Counted from the first letter of the stretch, positions 25,237 through 34,879 are shown. The stretch is DNA of 64,000 nt from Rhizobium sp. Root274 (GCF_001429245.1 NZ_LMJE01000001.1:373186-437185); one strand, 5' to 3'. The notes: generated by a model from the sequence alone, not told the origin. A program made the numbers and translations.

Positions 25237-25851
25237 TCAGGCCTGCAGGACCACGACCTTGGTGCCGACCTTCACGCGTTCGTAGAGGTCGATCACATCG
25301 TGGTTCATCATGCGCACGCAACCCGACGACATGGCCTGGCCGATCGACCAGGGCTGGTTGGTGCCGTGAAGGCGGAACATGGTGTCGTTGCCGCCGCGAT
25401 AGAGATACATGGCGCGTGCGCCGAGCGGATTGTTCGGACCGCCGGGCAGACCGCCGGCATATTTCATGTTCTTTTCCGGGTCGCGGCGCAGCATGTTCGG
25501 CGTCGGCGTCCAGGTCGGCCATTCGGCCTTGCGACCGATATAGGCATTGCCGGCCAGGGCATAGCCGTTGCGGCCGACGCCGATGCCGTAGCGCATCGCC
25601 TGACCATCGCCCAGCACGTAATAGAGCCGCCGCGCCGGCGTATCGACCACAACAGTTCCTGCCGGATGGGTGGTCTCATAGGCCACTTGCTGACGGCGCA
25701 GTTCCGGCTTGATCTTCTCGATCGGCACCGCCTTCAGCGGATGCGGCTCTTCTGGCAGATCGCCATACAGGGCCTGCTGGTTCGGCATGGACTGGCAACC
25801 GGCGATGAAAAGCGGCAGGCCGAACAGAAGACCGCGGCGGGAAATGGTCAT
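25237..25851 (-). CDS. L,D-transpeptidase lipoprotein (YkuD domain)
   Basis: 204 residues with a lipoprotein signal (RRGLLFGLPLFIAGC; Cys19 would be lipidated, so the enzyme is membrane-anchored in the periplasm). The YkuD domain spans about 65-203: PARRLYYVLGDGQAMRYGIG, FRLHGTNQPWSIGQ and the catalytic SSGCVRMMNHDVIDLY, whose cysteine attacks the donor stem peptide. L,D-transpeptidases form 3-3 peptidoglycan crosslinks, abundant in polar-growing Rhizobiales, or attach proteins to the wall. A full CtrA-type box (TTAACC-N5-TTAACC in gene orientation) lies 53 bases upstream, suggesting cell-cycle-timed expression. It appears monocistronic. Confidence 0.92.
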   Translation of the reverse strand: MTISRRGLLFGLPLFIAGCQSMPNQQALYGDLPEEPHPLKAVPIEKIKPELRRQQVAYETTHPAGTVVVDTPARRLYYVLGDGQAMRYGIGVGRNGYALAGNAYIGRKAEWPTWTPTPNMLRRDPEKNMKYAGGLPGGPNNPLGARAMYLYRGGNDTMFRLHGTNQPWSIGQAMSSGCVRMMNHDVIDLYERVKVGTKVVVLQA

Positions 25852-25903
25852 GATGAGGCGTCCTCGACATACGATTCGTTGCCGGAAAGCCTAGGGAATT
25901 TAT

Positions 25904-25920
25904 GGTTAATCAAGGGTTAA
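25904..25920 (-). promoter_or_regulatory. Full CtrA-type box upstream of the L,D-transpeptidase
   Basis: On the minus strand the sequence reads TTAACC-CTTGA-TTAACC, an exact TTAACC-N5-TTAACC direct repeat, the strong form of the alphaproteobacterial CtrA consensus (TTAA-N7-TTAA core). It lies 53-69 bases before the L,D-transpeptidase ATG. Confidence 0.65.
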
Positions 25921-26220
25921 GCGGCACGCTCGCTCTTAACCTTGGTGGCAAAGATGTGGCAGGCCTCCTGCACCCGACAGCATGTCGCGCTTTCGCTCAT
26001 GCCGGCGACCGCGTGCACCGAGGGCATTGGCCGCGCCCTCTCAAGCCCCAGTGGAATGGCCGGGAACCGTAGGGGGCCTCGGCAGCTTAGATATGCGCAA
26101 GAAGACCTGATCATCCGAATATGTGACATCCGGTGGATGTGCAGGGTGGACGAAATGCAATAAGGTCTTCAGGCGAAGTGGATAGGGCGTGACGGCGAGA
26201 ACCTGAAAGGTGCGGTTGGC
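25921..26220. other. Intergenic region without a convincing gene
   Basis: About 300 bases between the divergent L,D-transpeptidase and pentapeptide genes. A minus-strand frame (25917-26129) exists but has no ribosome binding site and unusual cysteine-rich composition; I see no RNA gene or repeat. Confidence 0.4.
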
Positions 26221-26979
26221 GTGAATAGAGCTTTTTTCGGCAGACGGTTGCAGATGCAGTCGGCAAGATGCCGCAGCCGCTTGGCTTTTCTGTCTCTGGC
26301 CCTTACGGCAACCAGCGGCCTTCTGGTGGTCGTTCCCGCACAGCCGACCCTCGCAGCCGGCCAATGCCGCGAGGCTCCCGGACCCTCGGTGGACTGGAGC
26401 GAATGCACCAAGCGCATGCTGATGCTCGGCGGCAGCATTCTCGACGGTGCCAACCTCGCCAATGCCGACCTGAGCGGAACCGACCTTACCGGCAGTAGCC
26501 TGAAGGCCGCCAATGTCACCAAGGCGAATATGGTGCGCACCTCGCTTGCGCAATCCGACCTGACAGGGGCCGATTTCGACAAGGTCGAGGGGTATCGCAG
26601 CGACTTCCCAGGCGTGAAGGCATCGGGTGCGAGCTTCGTTGCCGCCGAACTTCAGCGCTCCGATTTCACCGGCGCCGATCTTCGCACTGCCGATTTCACC
26701 AAGGCAGAGCTTGGCCGGGCAATCTTTGTTGAAGCGACCTTCGAAAACACCCATTTCTCCATGGCCAACCTGTCACGCGCCCAGTTTCACAGTGCAAGCT
26801 TCAAAGGCGCTGTCGACTTCACCGATGCCTTCTTGTTTCTGACGCGCATCGAAGGCGTGGATCTGACGCAGGCGAAAGGCCTGAAGCAGGATCAGATTGC
26901 GCTTGCCTGCGGCGATCCTTCGACCAAGCTGCCGCCGAGCTTGACTGCTCCGCCCAGTTGGCCGTGCCCGGACGAATAG
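26221..26979 (+). CDS. Secreted pentapeptide-repeat protein
   Basis: 252 residues from a GTG start at 26221 (ATG 26254 is an alternative). The N-terminal part holds a basic region and a hydrophobic signal (about 19-44, ending TLAAG), so it is exported. Residues about 70-220 carry A(D/N)Lxx pentapeptide repeats (GANLANADLSGTDLTGSSLKA; later FTGADLRTADFTKAEL), which fold into a right-handed quadrilateral beta helix. A C-terminal tail with a C...C pair (QIALACGDPS and SWPCPDE) may be disulfide-bonded. Cytosolic members can mimic DNA and protect gyrase, but the export signal rules that out here. The function is unknown, possibly a periplasmic scaffold. Confidence 0.85.
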   Translation: MNRAFFGRRLQMQSARCRSRLAFLSLALTATSGLLVVVPAQPTLAAGQCREAPGPSVDWSECTKRMLMLGGSILDGANLANADLSGTDLTGSSLKAANVTKANMVRTSLAQSDLTGADFDKVEGYRSDFPGVKASGASFVAAELQRSDFTGADLRTADFTKAELGRAIFVEATFENTHFSMANLSRAQFHSASFKGAVDFTDAFLFLTRIEGVDLTQAKGLKQDQIALACGDPSTKLPPSLTAPPSWPCPDE

Positions 26980-27084
26980 GCTGAGGTAGCTGGGACGCGT
27001 ATTCCCACCCGGCGCGATGTCCCTCTACCGCACCGGCTCGACTTCGCGATCACGAAGCGTCTTGTTGGAATGCCCCATGGAATG

Positions 27085-27118
27085 CGAAAAGGCGGCCTCT
27101 CGACAGCCTTTTCGTTTA
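27085..27118. terminator. Terminator between pentapeptide gene and ETF-QO
   Basis: CGAAAAGGC (27085-27093) pairs with GCCTTTTCG (27106-27114), loop 12 bases, followed by TTTA. It can serve the + transcript and, through its A-rich left arm, the convergent minus transcript. Confidence 0.6.
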
Positions 27119-27189
27119 GTCATGTTTCGACACGGCTGCCCGTCCCGGGCATCGTCCACGCAAAGCCGTTCGGCCCGGCCATCCGATCC

Positions 27190-28851
27190 TTACATGTTCG
27201 GATAGACCGGCCCCTCGCCGCCCTGCGGCGGCACCCAGGTGATGTTCTGGTTCGGGTCCTTGATATCGCAGGTCTTGCAGTGGACGCAGTTCTGCGCGTT
27301 GATGACGAAGGTTTCCTCGCCATCCTTTTCCACCCATTCATAAACGCCGGCCGGACAGTAGCGGGTCGACGGGCCGGCATAGACGCCGAGTTCCGAACGC
27401 TTCTGCAGGTCCATGTCCCTCACCTTGAGATGGACCGGCTGGTCTTCCTCGTGGTTGGTGTTGGAAAGAAAGACCGAGGACAGACGGTCAAAGGTCAAGA
27501 CGCCGTCCGGCTTCGGATAGGCAATCGGCTTGTGCTTGGCGGCGGGCTCCAGCGATTCCGCATCGGTCTTGCCATGCTTCAACGTGCCAAAGAAGGAGAA
27601 GCCGAGAAGCTGGTTCATCCACATGTCGATGCCGCCGAGGCCAACGCCAAGTGCCGTACCGAGCTTGGACCAGAGCGGCTTGACGTTGCGCACCCGCTTC
27701 AGGTCCTTGCCGATATCGGTCGAACGCCATTCGTTCTCGATCTCGATCGGCTCGTCATTGGCGCGGCCGGCCGCGATGGCAGCTGCGATCTTCTCTGCCG
27801 CCAGCATGCCCGACAGCACGGCGTTGTGAGAGCCCTTGATGCGCGGCACGTTGACGAGGCCGGCGGAACAGCCGATCAGCGCGCCACCGGGGAAGGAGAG
27901 TTTCGGCACAGACTGGTAGCCGCCTTCGGTGATGGCGCGAGCGCCATAGGAGAGGCGCTTGCCGCCCTCGAAGGTCTTGGCGATCGCCGGATGCGTCTTG
28001 AAGCGCTGGAATTCTTCGAAGGGATAGAGATAGGGGTTCTTGTAGTTCAGGTGCACGACGAAGCCGACGGCGACCATGTTGTCTTCGAGGTGATAGAGGA
28101 AGGAGCCGCCACCGGTCTTCATGCCGAGCGGCCAGCCGAAGGAGTGCTGCACAAGACCCGGCTTGTGATGCTCGGGCTTGACCTGCCAGAGTTCCTTCAG
28201 CCCGATGCCGAACTTCTGCACGTCGCTGTCGCGTGACAGGTCGTATTTCGCGATCAGCTGCTTGGCAATCGAGCCGCGCACGCCTTCCGAGATCAGCACA
28301 TATTTGCCGAGAAGCTCCATGCCGCGGGTATAGGCCGGGCCTGGCTCGCCATTCTTTTCGATGCCCATGTCGCCGGTCGCAACGCCGATCACCGCGCCCT
28401 CGTCATTGTAGAGCACTTCGGAGGCTGCGAAGCCCGGATAGATCTCAACGCCCAGTGCTTCGGCATGGCTGCCCAGCCAGCGACAGACATTGCCGAGCGA
28501 GACGATATAATTGCCGTGATTGTTCATCAGCGGCGGCATCAGGAAGTTCGGCAGACGGATCGAACCGGCGGGGCCCAAGAACAGGAACTGGTCGTCGGTG
28601 ACCGCAGTCTTGAAAGGATGGTCAGCTTCCTCGCGCCAGCCGGGGATCAGCTTATCGACGCCGACTGGATCGACTACGGCACCGGAGAGGATATGGGCGC
28701 CGACTTCTGCGCCCTTTTCCAGCACGACGACCGACAATTCCGGATTGACCTGTTTGAGGCGAATGGCGGCAGACAGGCCGGCAGGGCCGGCGCCGACGAT
28801 CACCACGTCGAATTCCATGCTTTCGCGTTCAGGCAGTTCCATCTCGGTCAT
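27190..28851 (-). CDS. Electron transfer flavoprotein-ubiquinone oxidoreductase
   Basis: 553 residues from the ATG at 28851, behind GAGGA at 8 bases; the frame extends to 28944 without family similarity. Domains: FAD-binding DVVIVGAGPAGLSAAIRLKQ at the N-terminus, a ubiquinone/membrane-contact region in the middle (HLNYKNPYLYPFEEFQRFKTH), and a C-terminal ferredoxin-like domain with the 4Fe-4S ligands (CPAGVYEW, then CVHCKTCDIKDP). It takes electrons from reduced ETF, fed by acyl-CoA and other flavin dehydrogenases, to the quinone pool at the inner membrane. A divergent D-2-hydroxyacid dehydrogenase lies across a 16-bp palindrome, a natural ETF-linked partner. Length is normal for bacterial ETF-QO. 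Confidence 0.95.
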   Translation of the reverse strand: MTEMELPERESMEFDVVIVGAGPAGLSAAIRLKQVNPELSVVVLEKGAEVGAHILSGAVVDPVGVDKLIPGWREEADHPFKTAVTDDQFLFLGPAGSIRLPNFLMPPLMNNHGNYIVSLGNVCRWLGSHAEALGVEIYPGFAASEVLYNDEGAVIGVATGDMGIEKNGEPGPAYTRGMELLGKYVLISEGVRGSIAKQLIAKYDLSRDSDVQKFGIGLKELWQVKPEHHKPGLVQHSFGWPLGMKTGGGSFLYHLEDNMVAVGFVVHLNYKNPYLYPFEEFQRFKTHPAIAKTFEGGKRLSYGARAITEGGYQSVPKLSFPGGALIGCSAGLVNVPRIKGSHNAVLSGMLAAEKIAAAIAAGRANDEPIEIENEWRSTDIGKDLKRVRNVKPLWSKLGTALGVGLGGIDMWMNQLLGFSFFGTLKHGKTDAESLEPAAKHKPIAYPKPDGVLTFDRLSSVFLSNTNHEEDQPVHLKVRDMDLQKRSELGVYAGPSTRYCPAGVYEWVEKDGEETFVINAQNCVHCKTCDIKDPNQNITWVPPQGGEGPVYPNM

Positions 28852-28977
28852 ATTGTCATTCCTCGCCAGGCGGTGCGTTCCGCCATCCTCCTTGACAAAA
28901 CCCAACCGGATTGTCGAGCCGAAGCGCGACGCGCAGAGGCGCAAATTCCGGCAGGGCGGTGTGAGGCGGAAGAATAT

Positions 28978-28993
28978 CTTACGTGCACGTAAG
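28978..28993. promoter_or_regulatory. Perfect 16-bp palindrome between ETF-QO and the FAD dehydrogenase
   Basis: CTTACGTGCACGTAAG is fully self-complementary. It sits 127 bases before ETF-QO and 146 before the divergent FAD dehydrogenase start, so one dimeric regulator could control both. TTACGT/ACGTAA half-sites resemble MerR-type LiuR sites of acyl-CoA catabolism, but the regulator is not proven. Confidence 0.55.
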
Positions 28994-29138
28994 GGTCAAT
29001 GCGACATTCCCGCCTTTGCGGACAATGCCAGCCGGGCGACAACCGGTCGCTCGCAGAGCCGCGTTGATGCAAAAGGGCCTTGCCAGTCGCCGGCTAAGCG
29101 TTTCAAGAGAAAGCCAGACTCGACCGGATAGCAAGATC

Positions 29139-30533
29139 ATGCCGCACTGGACCGCAAACAGCCTCGCCGACGCCCTGAAGGACCTGCATCCTGACCTGCG
29201 CGTCCTCGGCCCCGAGGCGCTTGCGGGACGACATCCGGGCGAACATCCGGACAATCTCGCAGCCGGGGTCATGGCACTGCCCGCCACCACCGAAGCGGCG
29301 GCGGCGCTGATCGGTTGGTGCCGGGCAAATCACATTACAATCATGCCGCAGGGGGGAACCAGCGGACTGGTCGGCGGGGGCGTGAGCCGGGCCGGCGAGG
29401 TGATCCTGTCGTCGCAGCGGCTCAACCGCATCCTGGCCATCCGCCCGGAGGAATCCACCGTTGAGATAGAAGCCGGCGTGACGCTCGAAGCGCTGCAGGC
29501 CGCTCTTCTCCCGCACGGCCTCACCACCGGCATCGACCTCGGCTCGCGCGGCAGCGCCACCATCGGCGGCATGCTCTCGACCAATGCCGGCGGCATCCTT
29601 GCCTTCCGCAATGGCGTCATGCGCCATCAGATCCTCGGCCTCGAGGCGGTTCTGCCGTCCGGCGAAATCTTTTCGGACCTGACACGAGTGGTGAAAGTGT
29701 CCGCGGGGCCCGACCTCAAGCAGTTGTTCATCGGCGGCGAAGGCGCCTTCGGCTTCGTCACGCGCATCGTCATGACGGTCGAGCGATTGCGGCCGCAGCG
29801 GGTGACAGCCCTTCTCGGCGTGGCGGACGCCGCGTCTGCCCTCACCGTGGTCTCGCATCTGCGCGGCTTGAGCGCGGTCACCCTGGAAGCGGCGGAAATG
29901 ATGTGGCCGCGTTACGTGAAAGAGCATGCGGCCTTGAAAGGCTTCGATCTTGGCTGGCTGGAAGACGATGCCGCCATGCTGCTCGTCGACGTCTCGGCCG
30001 AGACGCAGGAACAGGCGGCAGGACAGCTGGAGGAGGCGCTCGCCGACCTCTGGGACCGGGCCGACCTCAAGGGTGGCATCATCGCACAATCCTTCGAACA
30101 GTCACGCCGGTTCTGGGATTTGCGCGAAGACTCCGGTTTCTACTTAGCCCGCTTCCCCGAGGCACCCTCCTTCGACATTTCGATCCCGCCAACGGAACTC
30201 GATGCCTATGTGGCCGACCTTCTGGAAGGCCTGCGCCGGACCGGCAGCGGCTATGAAGCCTATGTCTACGGGCATGTGGCCGACGGCAATCTGCATATCG
30301 CGCTCGCCGCCCCCGGCCCGCTGCCGAAGGACATCAAGCACGCCGTCGAAGACGCGGTCTATGGCGGTGTCACGGCACGCGGCGGCAGCTTTTCGGCCGA
30401 ACACGGCGTCGGCCTCGAAAAGCGGGATGCCTATGGCCATCACGTGTCCGCTCTCAAACAGAGCCTCGCGCGGCAAATCAAGGCGCTGCTCGACCCGGAC
30501 GGTCTGTTCAATGCCGGCAAGGTCCCCTTCTAA
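29139..30533 (+). CDS. FAD-linked D-2-hydroxyacid dehydrogenase (D2HGDH/GlcD-like)
   Basis: 464 residues from the ATG at 29139. The PCMH-type FAD domain (about 35-215) shows IMPQGGTSGLVGGGV, GIDLGSRGSATIGGMLSTNAGG and FIGGEGAFGFVTRIVMTVERL. The FAD-oxidase C-terminal domain ends with VYGHVADGNLHI and the family signature SAEHGVGLEKRDAY. Members oxidise D-lactate, glycolate or D-2-hydroxyglutarate and pass electrons to ETF or quinone. The motif set and length fit D-2-hydroxyglutarate dehydrogenase, the ETF-linked type, which suits the neighbouring ETF-QO gene. It is followed by two more oxidoreductases on the same strand. The exact substrate is inferred. Confidence 0.88.
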   Translation: MPHWTANSLADALKDLHPDLRVLGPEALAGRHPGEHPDNLAAGVMALPATTEAAAALIGWCRANHITIMPQGGTSGLVGGGVSRAGEVILSSQRLNRILAIRPEESTVEIEAGVTLEALQAALLPHGLTTGIDLGSRGSATIGGMLSTNAGGILAFRNGVMRHQILGLEAVLPSGEIFSDLTRVVKVSAGPDLKQLFIGGEGAFGFVTRIVMTVERLRPQRVTALLGVADAASALTVVSHLRGLSAVTLEAAEMMWPRYVKEHAALKGFDLGWLEDDAAMLLVDVSAETQEQAAGQLEEALADLWDRADLKGGIIAQSFEQSRRFWDLREDSGFYLARFPEAPSFDISIPPTELDAYVADLLEGLRRTGSGYEAYVYGHVADGNLHIALAAPGPLPKDIKHAVEDAVYGGVTARGGSFSAEHGVGLEKRDAYGHHVSALKQSLARQIKALLDPDGLFNAGKVPF

Positions 30534-30689
30534 AGCTCCCCTCGCCCCTTTGATGAACGGCGGCGACCATAAAAGTTGCGCCCGCCTGTTCCTCCTGCGT
30601 CACCGGATGTCGCACGTCAAAATCTGCCTTTGAACCTCCGCCCGCTTTGTCGCAGTCTCTGGCAAAACGCCAGCAGGGGACAAGACGAC

Positions 30690-31601
30690 ATGGCACTCAC
30701 TTATGGTTTCATCGGGCTCGGCCATCTCGGTCGCCATCTTGCCGGCAGCCTTGTCAGGGCAGGCTTCTCCGTCGTCGTCAACGACCTCGATCCCAAGAAT
30801 GCCGAGGAGCTGGTCGCAGCCGGTGCCCGCTTCGCCGCTGATCCGCAGGCCGTGGCCGAGGCCGTCGATGCCGTCGTCACCTGCCTGCCCTCGCCCAAAG
30901 TCAGCGAGCGGGTGCTGACCGGCGAGCGCGGTATTCTCAAGGGTCTGAAACCCGGCGCGACCTGGATCGAGATGAGCACACTCGACGAGCAGGAAGTGTT
31001 GCGCCTCGGCAAGATCGCAGCAGACGCCGGCGTGCGCATGCTGGAATCCCCCGTCACCGGTGGCGTACATCTCGCCGCCTCCGGCGAGATCACCGTGATC
31101 CTCGGCGGCGACGAGGATCTCTACGACCTGCATCTCCCGGCACTCAAGGCCATGGGCAAACAGATCTTTCGCGCCGGCCCGCTTGGCAAGGCTTCGGTCA
31201 TCAAGGTAATCACCAACATGCTCGCCTTCATCCACCTGATCGCGACAGGCGAAGCGCTGATGCTGGCGAAGAAGGGCGGCATCGACCTCACTGACGCCTT
31301 CAACATCATCAAGGCCTCCTCCGGCAACAGTTTCGTGCATGAAACCGAGGGCCAGGTGATCCTCAACGGCAGCTACAACATCAACTTCACCATGGATCTT
31401 GCCGTCAAGGATCTCGGCTTCGCGCTGGGCTTCGGCCGCGACTTCGGCGTCCCCCTCGACCTCGCTTCGCACGCGATGCAGACCTTCATCCGCGCCCGCG
31501 CAGCTTATGGCAGTGATGCCTGGTCGTCGCAGGTGGTCAAACTCCTGGAGGATGCGACCGGCACGGATCTGCGCGCGCCCGGCTTTCCGGCGGAGCTTTG
31601 A
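30690..31601 (+). CDS. NAD(P)-dependent beta-hydroxyacid dehydrogenase (HIBADH family)
   Basis: 303 residues from the ATG at 30690 (AGGGGA ribosome binding site). N-terminal Rossmann domain with GFIGLGHLGRHLAGSLVRAG, substrate-loop motif SPVTGGVHLAASGEITVILGG, and the C-terminal helical domain with the conserved catalytic lysine in GKASVIKVITNML and KDLGFALGFG. The family oxidises 3-hydroxyisobutyrate, tartronate semialdehyde or related beta-hydroxyacids in the cytosol. It lies 156 bases after the D-2-hydroxyacid dehydrogenase on the same strand and could belong to the same organic-acid pathway. The gap has no obvious terminator. Confidence 0.9.
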   Translation: MALTYGFIGLGHLGRHLAGSLVRAGFSVVVNDLDPKNAEELVAAGARFAADPQAVAEAVDAVVTCLPSPKVSERVLTGERGILKGLKPGATWIEMSTLDEQEVLRLGKIAADAGVRMLESPVTGGVHLAASGEITVILGGDEDLYDLHLPALKAMGKQIFRAGPLGKASVIKVITNMLAFIHLIATGEALMLAKKGGIDLTDAFNIIKASSGNSFVHETEGQVILNGSYNINFTMDLAVKDLGFALGFGRDFGVPLDLASHAMQTFIRARAAYGSDAWSSQVVKLLEDATGTDLRAPGFPAEL

Positions 31602-31706
31602 GGGCGACGGTGTAAGGAGACGGGAAAGCGGTTCTGCACCCTTTCCCCTGCCCCGCCCCCTTGCTAGGGTCCGGCCAAACACATCGCATCAGGGAAGGAT
31701 ATCACC

Positions 31707-32492
31707 ATGGATCTCGGCATTTCGGGAAAACGCGCCCTCGTGCTCGCAGCCTCGCGGGGCTTGGGCCTGGGCATTGCCAGGGCGCTTGCCGCGGAAGGCG
31801 TGCATGTCTTGATCTGCGGGCGCAGCGAAGACAGGCTTAAGGCCAATGTCGAGGAAATCAGGGCCGCCGGCGGCAAGGCCGATTTCGAGGTGGCTGATCT
31901 CGCCGACGGGCATTTCGTCGAGCAGATGATCCATGCCGTGCATGACATCCTCGGCGGCATCGACATTCTCGTCAACAATACCGGCGGCCCGACGCCGGGC
32001 ACAGTGGAAGACATGGATGGCGACACGCTCGACATGTTCTTCCAGACCATGGTGGTGCGCGTCATCACGCTGACCAATGCCTTCCTGCCGCTGATGAAGA
32101 CGCAAGGTTTTGGCCGAATCCTGACCATCGCTTCCTCCGGCGTATTCGAGCCGATCCCGAACCTCGCTCTTTCCAACACGCTGCGCGGTGCGCTGGTCGG
32201 CTGGAACAAGACGCTGTCGTCGGAAGTCGCTTCCTATGGCGTCACCGCCAACATGCTCTTGCCCGGCCGCATCCATACCGACCGGATCGACGAACTGGAT
32301 GGCGCCAATGCCAAAAGGTCGGGCAAGTCGCTCGACGAGGTTCGGGCGGCCTCGGTGAAATCGATCCCCGCGCAGAGGCTCGGCACCGTCGACGAATTCG
32401 CCGCCGCCGGCGCCTTCCTCTGCTCGGCGCAGGCGAGCTACATCACCGGCACCATGTTGCGCGTCGATGGCGGGGCGGCGAAATCGAACTGA
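31707..32492 (+). CDS. SDR-family protein with altered catalytic motif
   Basis: 261 residues of SDR fold: a cofactor loop reading LAASRGLGLGIA instead of TGxxxGIG, NNTGGP instead of NNAG, and the C-terminal ITGTMLRVDGG. Where classical members have Y-x3-K, this one has LALSNTLRGA, so the catalytic tyrosine is replaced by serine or asparagine and the lysine by arginine; the preceding serine (ASSGVFEPIPN) is kept. A subfamily with PIP-x-LSN-x2-R is, to my knowledge, widespread and annotated as 3-oxoacyl-ACP reductase-like, without a proven reaction. It lies 105 bases after the HIBADH-family gene. Good ribosome binding site (AAGGA). Confidence 0.85.
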   Translation: MDLGISGKRALVLAASRGLGLGIARALAAEGVHVLICGRSEDRLKANVEEIRAAGGKADFEVADLADGHFVEQMIHAVHDILGGIDILVNNTGGPTPGTVEDMDGDTLDMFFQTMVVRVITLTNAFLPLMKTQGFGRILTIASSGVFEPIPNLALSNTLRGALVGWNKTLSSEVASYGVTANMLLPGRIHTDRIDELDGANAKRSGKSLDEVRAASVKSIPAQRLGTVDEFAAAGAFLCSAQASYITGTMLRVDGGAAKSN

Positions 32493-32621
32493 GCTTCACA
32501 AGAACGGATTGCCACCCTTCATCGTAATCCGCTAAAATTCGATCTTATGCATGAACGGGCTCTCAATCTCTCGCGCGTAAGGCTGATGGCCTGATGCTGC
32601 GGGGAGATGAGAGATCCCGAA

Positions 32622-32855
32622 ATGACCGAAGCCGGACATGATGACCGGACGCTGCTCGACACTTTGTCGCTGCGCGAGGAGGAAGACGATTGCGACCTGG
32701 AGGTGGAAGACCTGCCGAGGGTCGCGGAGCCGCGACGACGAATCGTCGCGCAGGGGCTGATCATCGGCCATCTTCTGCCGCATCTGGCAGATCCCGATGC
32801 GGCCGACAGCCTGGACCTGCGCCCGGGGCTGACCCGTCACTATTTCGAGGTCTAA
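32622..32855 (+). CDS. Hypothetical acidic small protein (77 aa)
   Basis: 77 residues from the ATG at 32622; the ATG at 32607 is too close to its GGGGAG to be the likely start. The protein is acidic (LREEEDDCDLEVEDLP), then has a basic linker and a C-terminal GLTRHYFEV. No membrane segment or signal peptide is seen. I recognise no family. A longer minus-strand frame (32532-32870) overlaps, with weaker composition. The 114 bases before and 98 after show nothing else. Confidence 0.45.
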   Translation: MTEAGHDDRTLLDTLSLREEEDDCDLEVEDLPRVAEPRRRIVAQGLIIGHLLPHLADPDAADSLDLRPGLTRHYFEV

Positions 32856-32953
32856 GGCGCCTTGCGCCAATTCGCCGCCTGTAGACCGGGAGAAGTGACT
32901 GGCGCGGACCCGCCGTTCGGCCTAAGCTTCAGTGTCCAACGGAGCACGCCCCC

Positions 32954-33154
32954 ATGTCCGCCTTGCGCCTCATTCTGAAAGTCGTCGCCGTGCTCGCCAT
33001 CCTGATGGGTGTGATCTGGATGGCCCAGGGCACCGGGATCTTCCCCTATCCGGCTTCGAGCTTCATGATCAACCAGAGCCCCTGGATCCTCAATGGCGCC
33101 TTGCTGGCGCTGGCGGGGCTTGCCGGCCTCTATGTCCTTCGCCGTCGCGGCTGA
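32954..33154 (+). CDS. Small two-helix membrane protein
   Basis: 66 residues: hydrophobic segment 1 (about 5-26), a short loop with the conserved GTGIFPYPASSFMINQSPW motif, hydrophobic segment 2 (about 43-62) and a basic C-terminus (LRRRG). The same loop motif is familiar from small conserved hypothetical membrane proteins in Rhizobiales, so the gene is very likely real. Both ends probably face the cytosol. Function is unknown. It precedes the Hsp70-like gene by 139 bases. Confidence 0.75.
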   Translation: MSALRLILKVVAVLAILMGVIWMAQGTGIFPYPASSFMINQSPWILNGALLALAGLAGLYVLRRRG

Positions 33155-33293
33155 GCTTATCCTCGCGCTTTAGCGCTTGCCCTCGCGCCGCCCCTGTGGC
33201 ATCTGGCGCCCTCCTCATCGGCGCCGGTCACCGGCGCAGGACCGGGCATGCCCGGCCTTCACTGACATCTGCACAAGACAGGGAGCAACGGCC

Positions 33294-34586
<1,293 letters not shown>

Positions 34587-34701
34587 AGGTCTCCCTTGAG
34601 GGAAAGGGTCGGAAGCGAAGCTCCGGGGTGGGGTGATCTCTGTCCCGAATCACAAGGCATCAACTGACGCGGACCCCTTATAAGGCCTTGGAGCGGGAAG
34701 A

Positions 34702-34814
34702 TGCCCCTCACCCTACCCCCTCCCCGCAAGCGGGGAGAGGGAGGCACAAACGCTGGCCGTCCCGCCCCTCTCCCCGCAGGCGGGAAGAAGGTGCCGGCAG
34801 CCGGATGAGGGGCA
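34702..34814. repeat. Rhizobial-type intergenic palindromic mosaic element
   Basis: A 113-base element bounded by 9-bp perfect inverted repeats (TGCCCCTCA at 34702-34710, TGAGGGGCA at 34806-34814). It contains two inner palindromes: TCCCCGC-AA-GCGGGGA (34721-34736) and CTCCCCGCAGGCGGGAAG near 34769-34788. Such RIME-like sequences occur many times in rhizobial genomes. A further degenerate GGGTCGGAAGCGAAGCTCC stretch lies just before it (about 34607). It separates the Hsp70-like and glycosylase genes. Confidence 0.75.
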
Positions 34815-34879
34815 GACGCCGACCGATGCCCAAGCCTTTCCATTTGCCATCGCCCTCCCAATGGCTCTAGAACAACCCC

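Noticed and set aside
25917..26129. 70-codon minus-strand frame near the L,D-transpeptidase
   Set aside because: No ribosome binding site, no recognisable domain, and its end overlaps the CtrA-type box; more likely regulatory DNA.
32532..32870. 112-codon minus-strand frame opposite the acidic small gene
   Set aside because: No ribosome binding site and poorer composition than the plus-strand frame.
34702..34814. Possible CRISPR or insertion sequence at the intergenic repeat
   Set aside because: No regularly spaced identical repeats, no spacers and no transposase; it is a single palindromic mosaic element.
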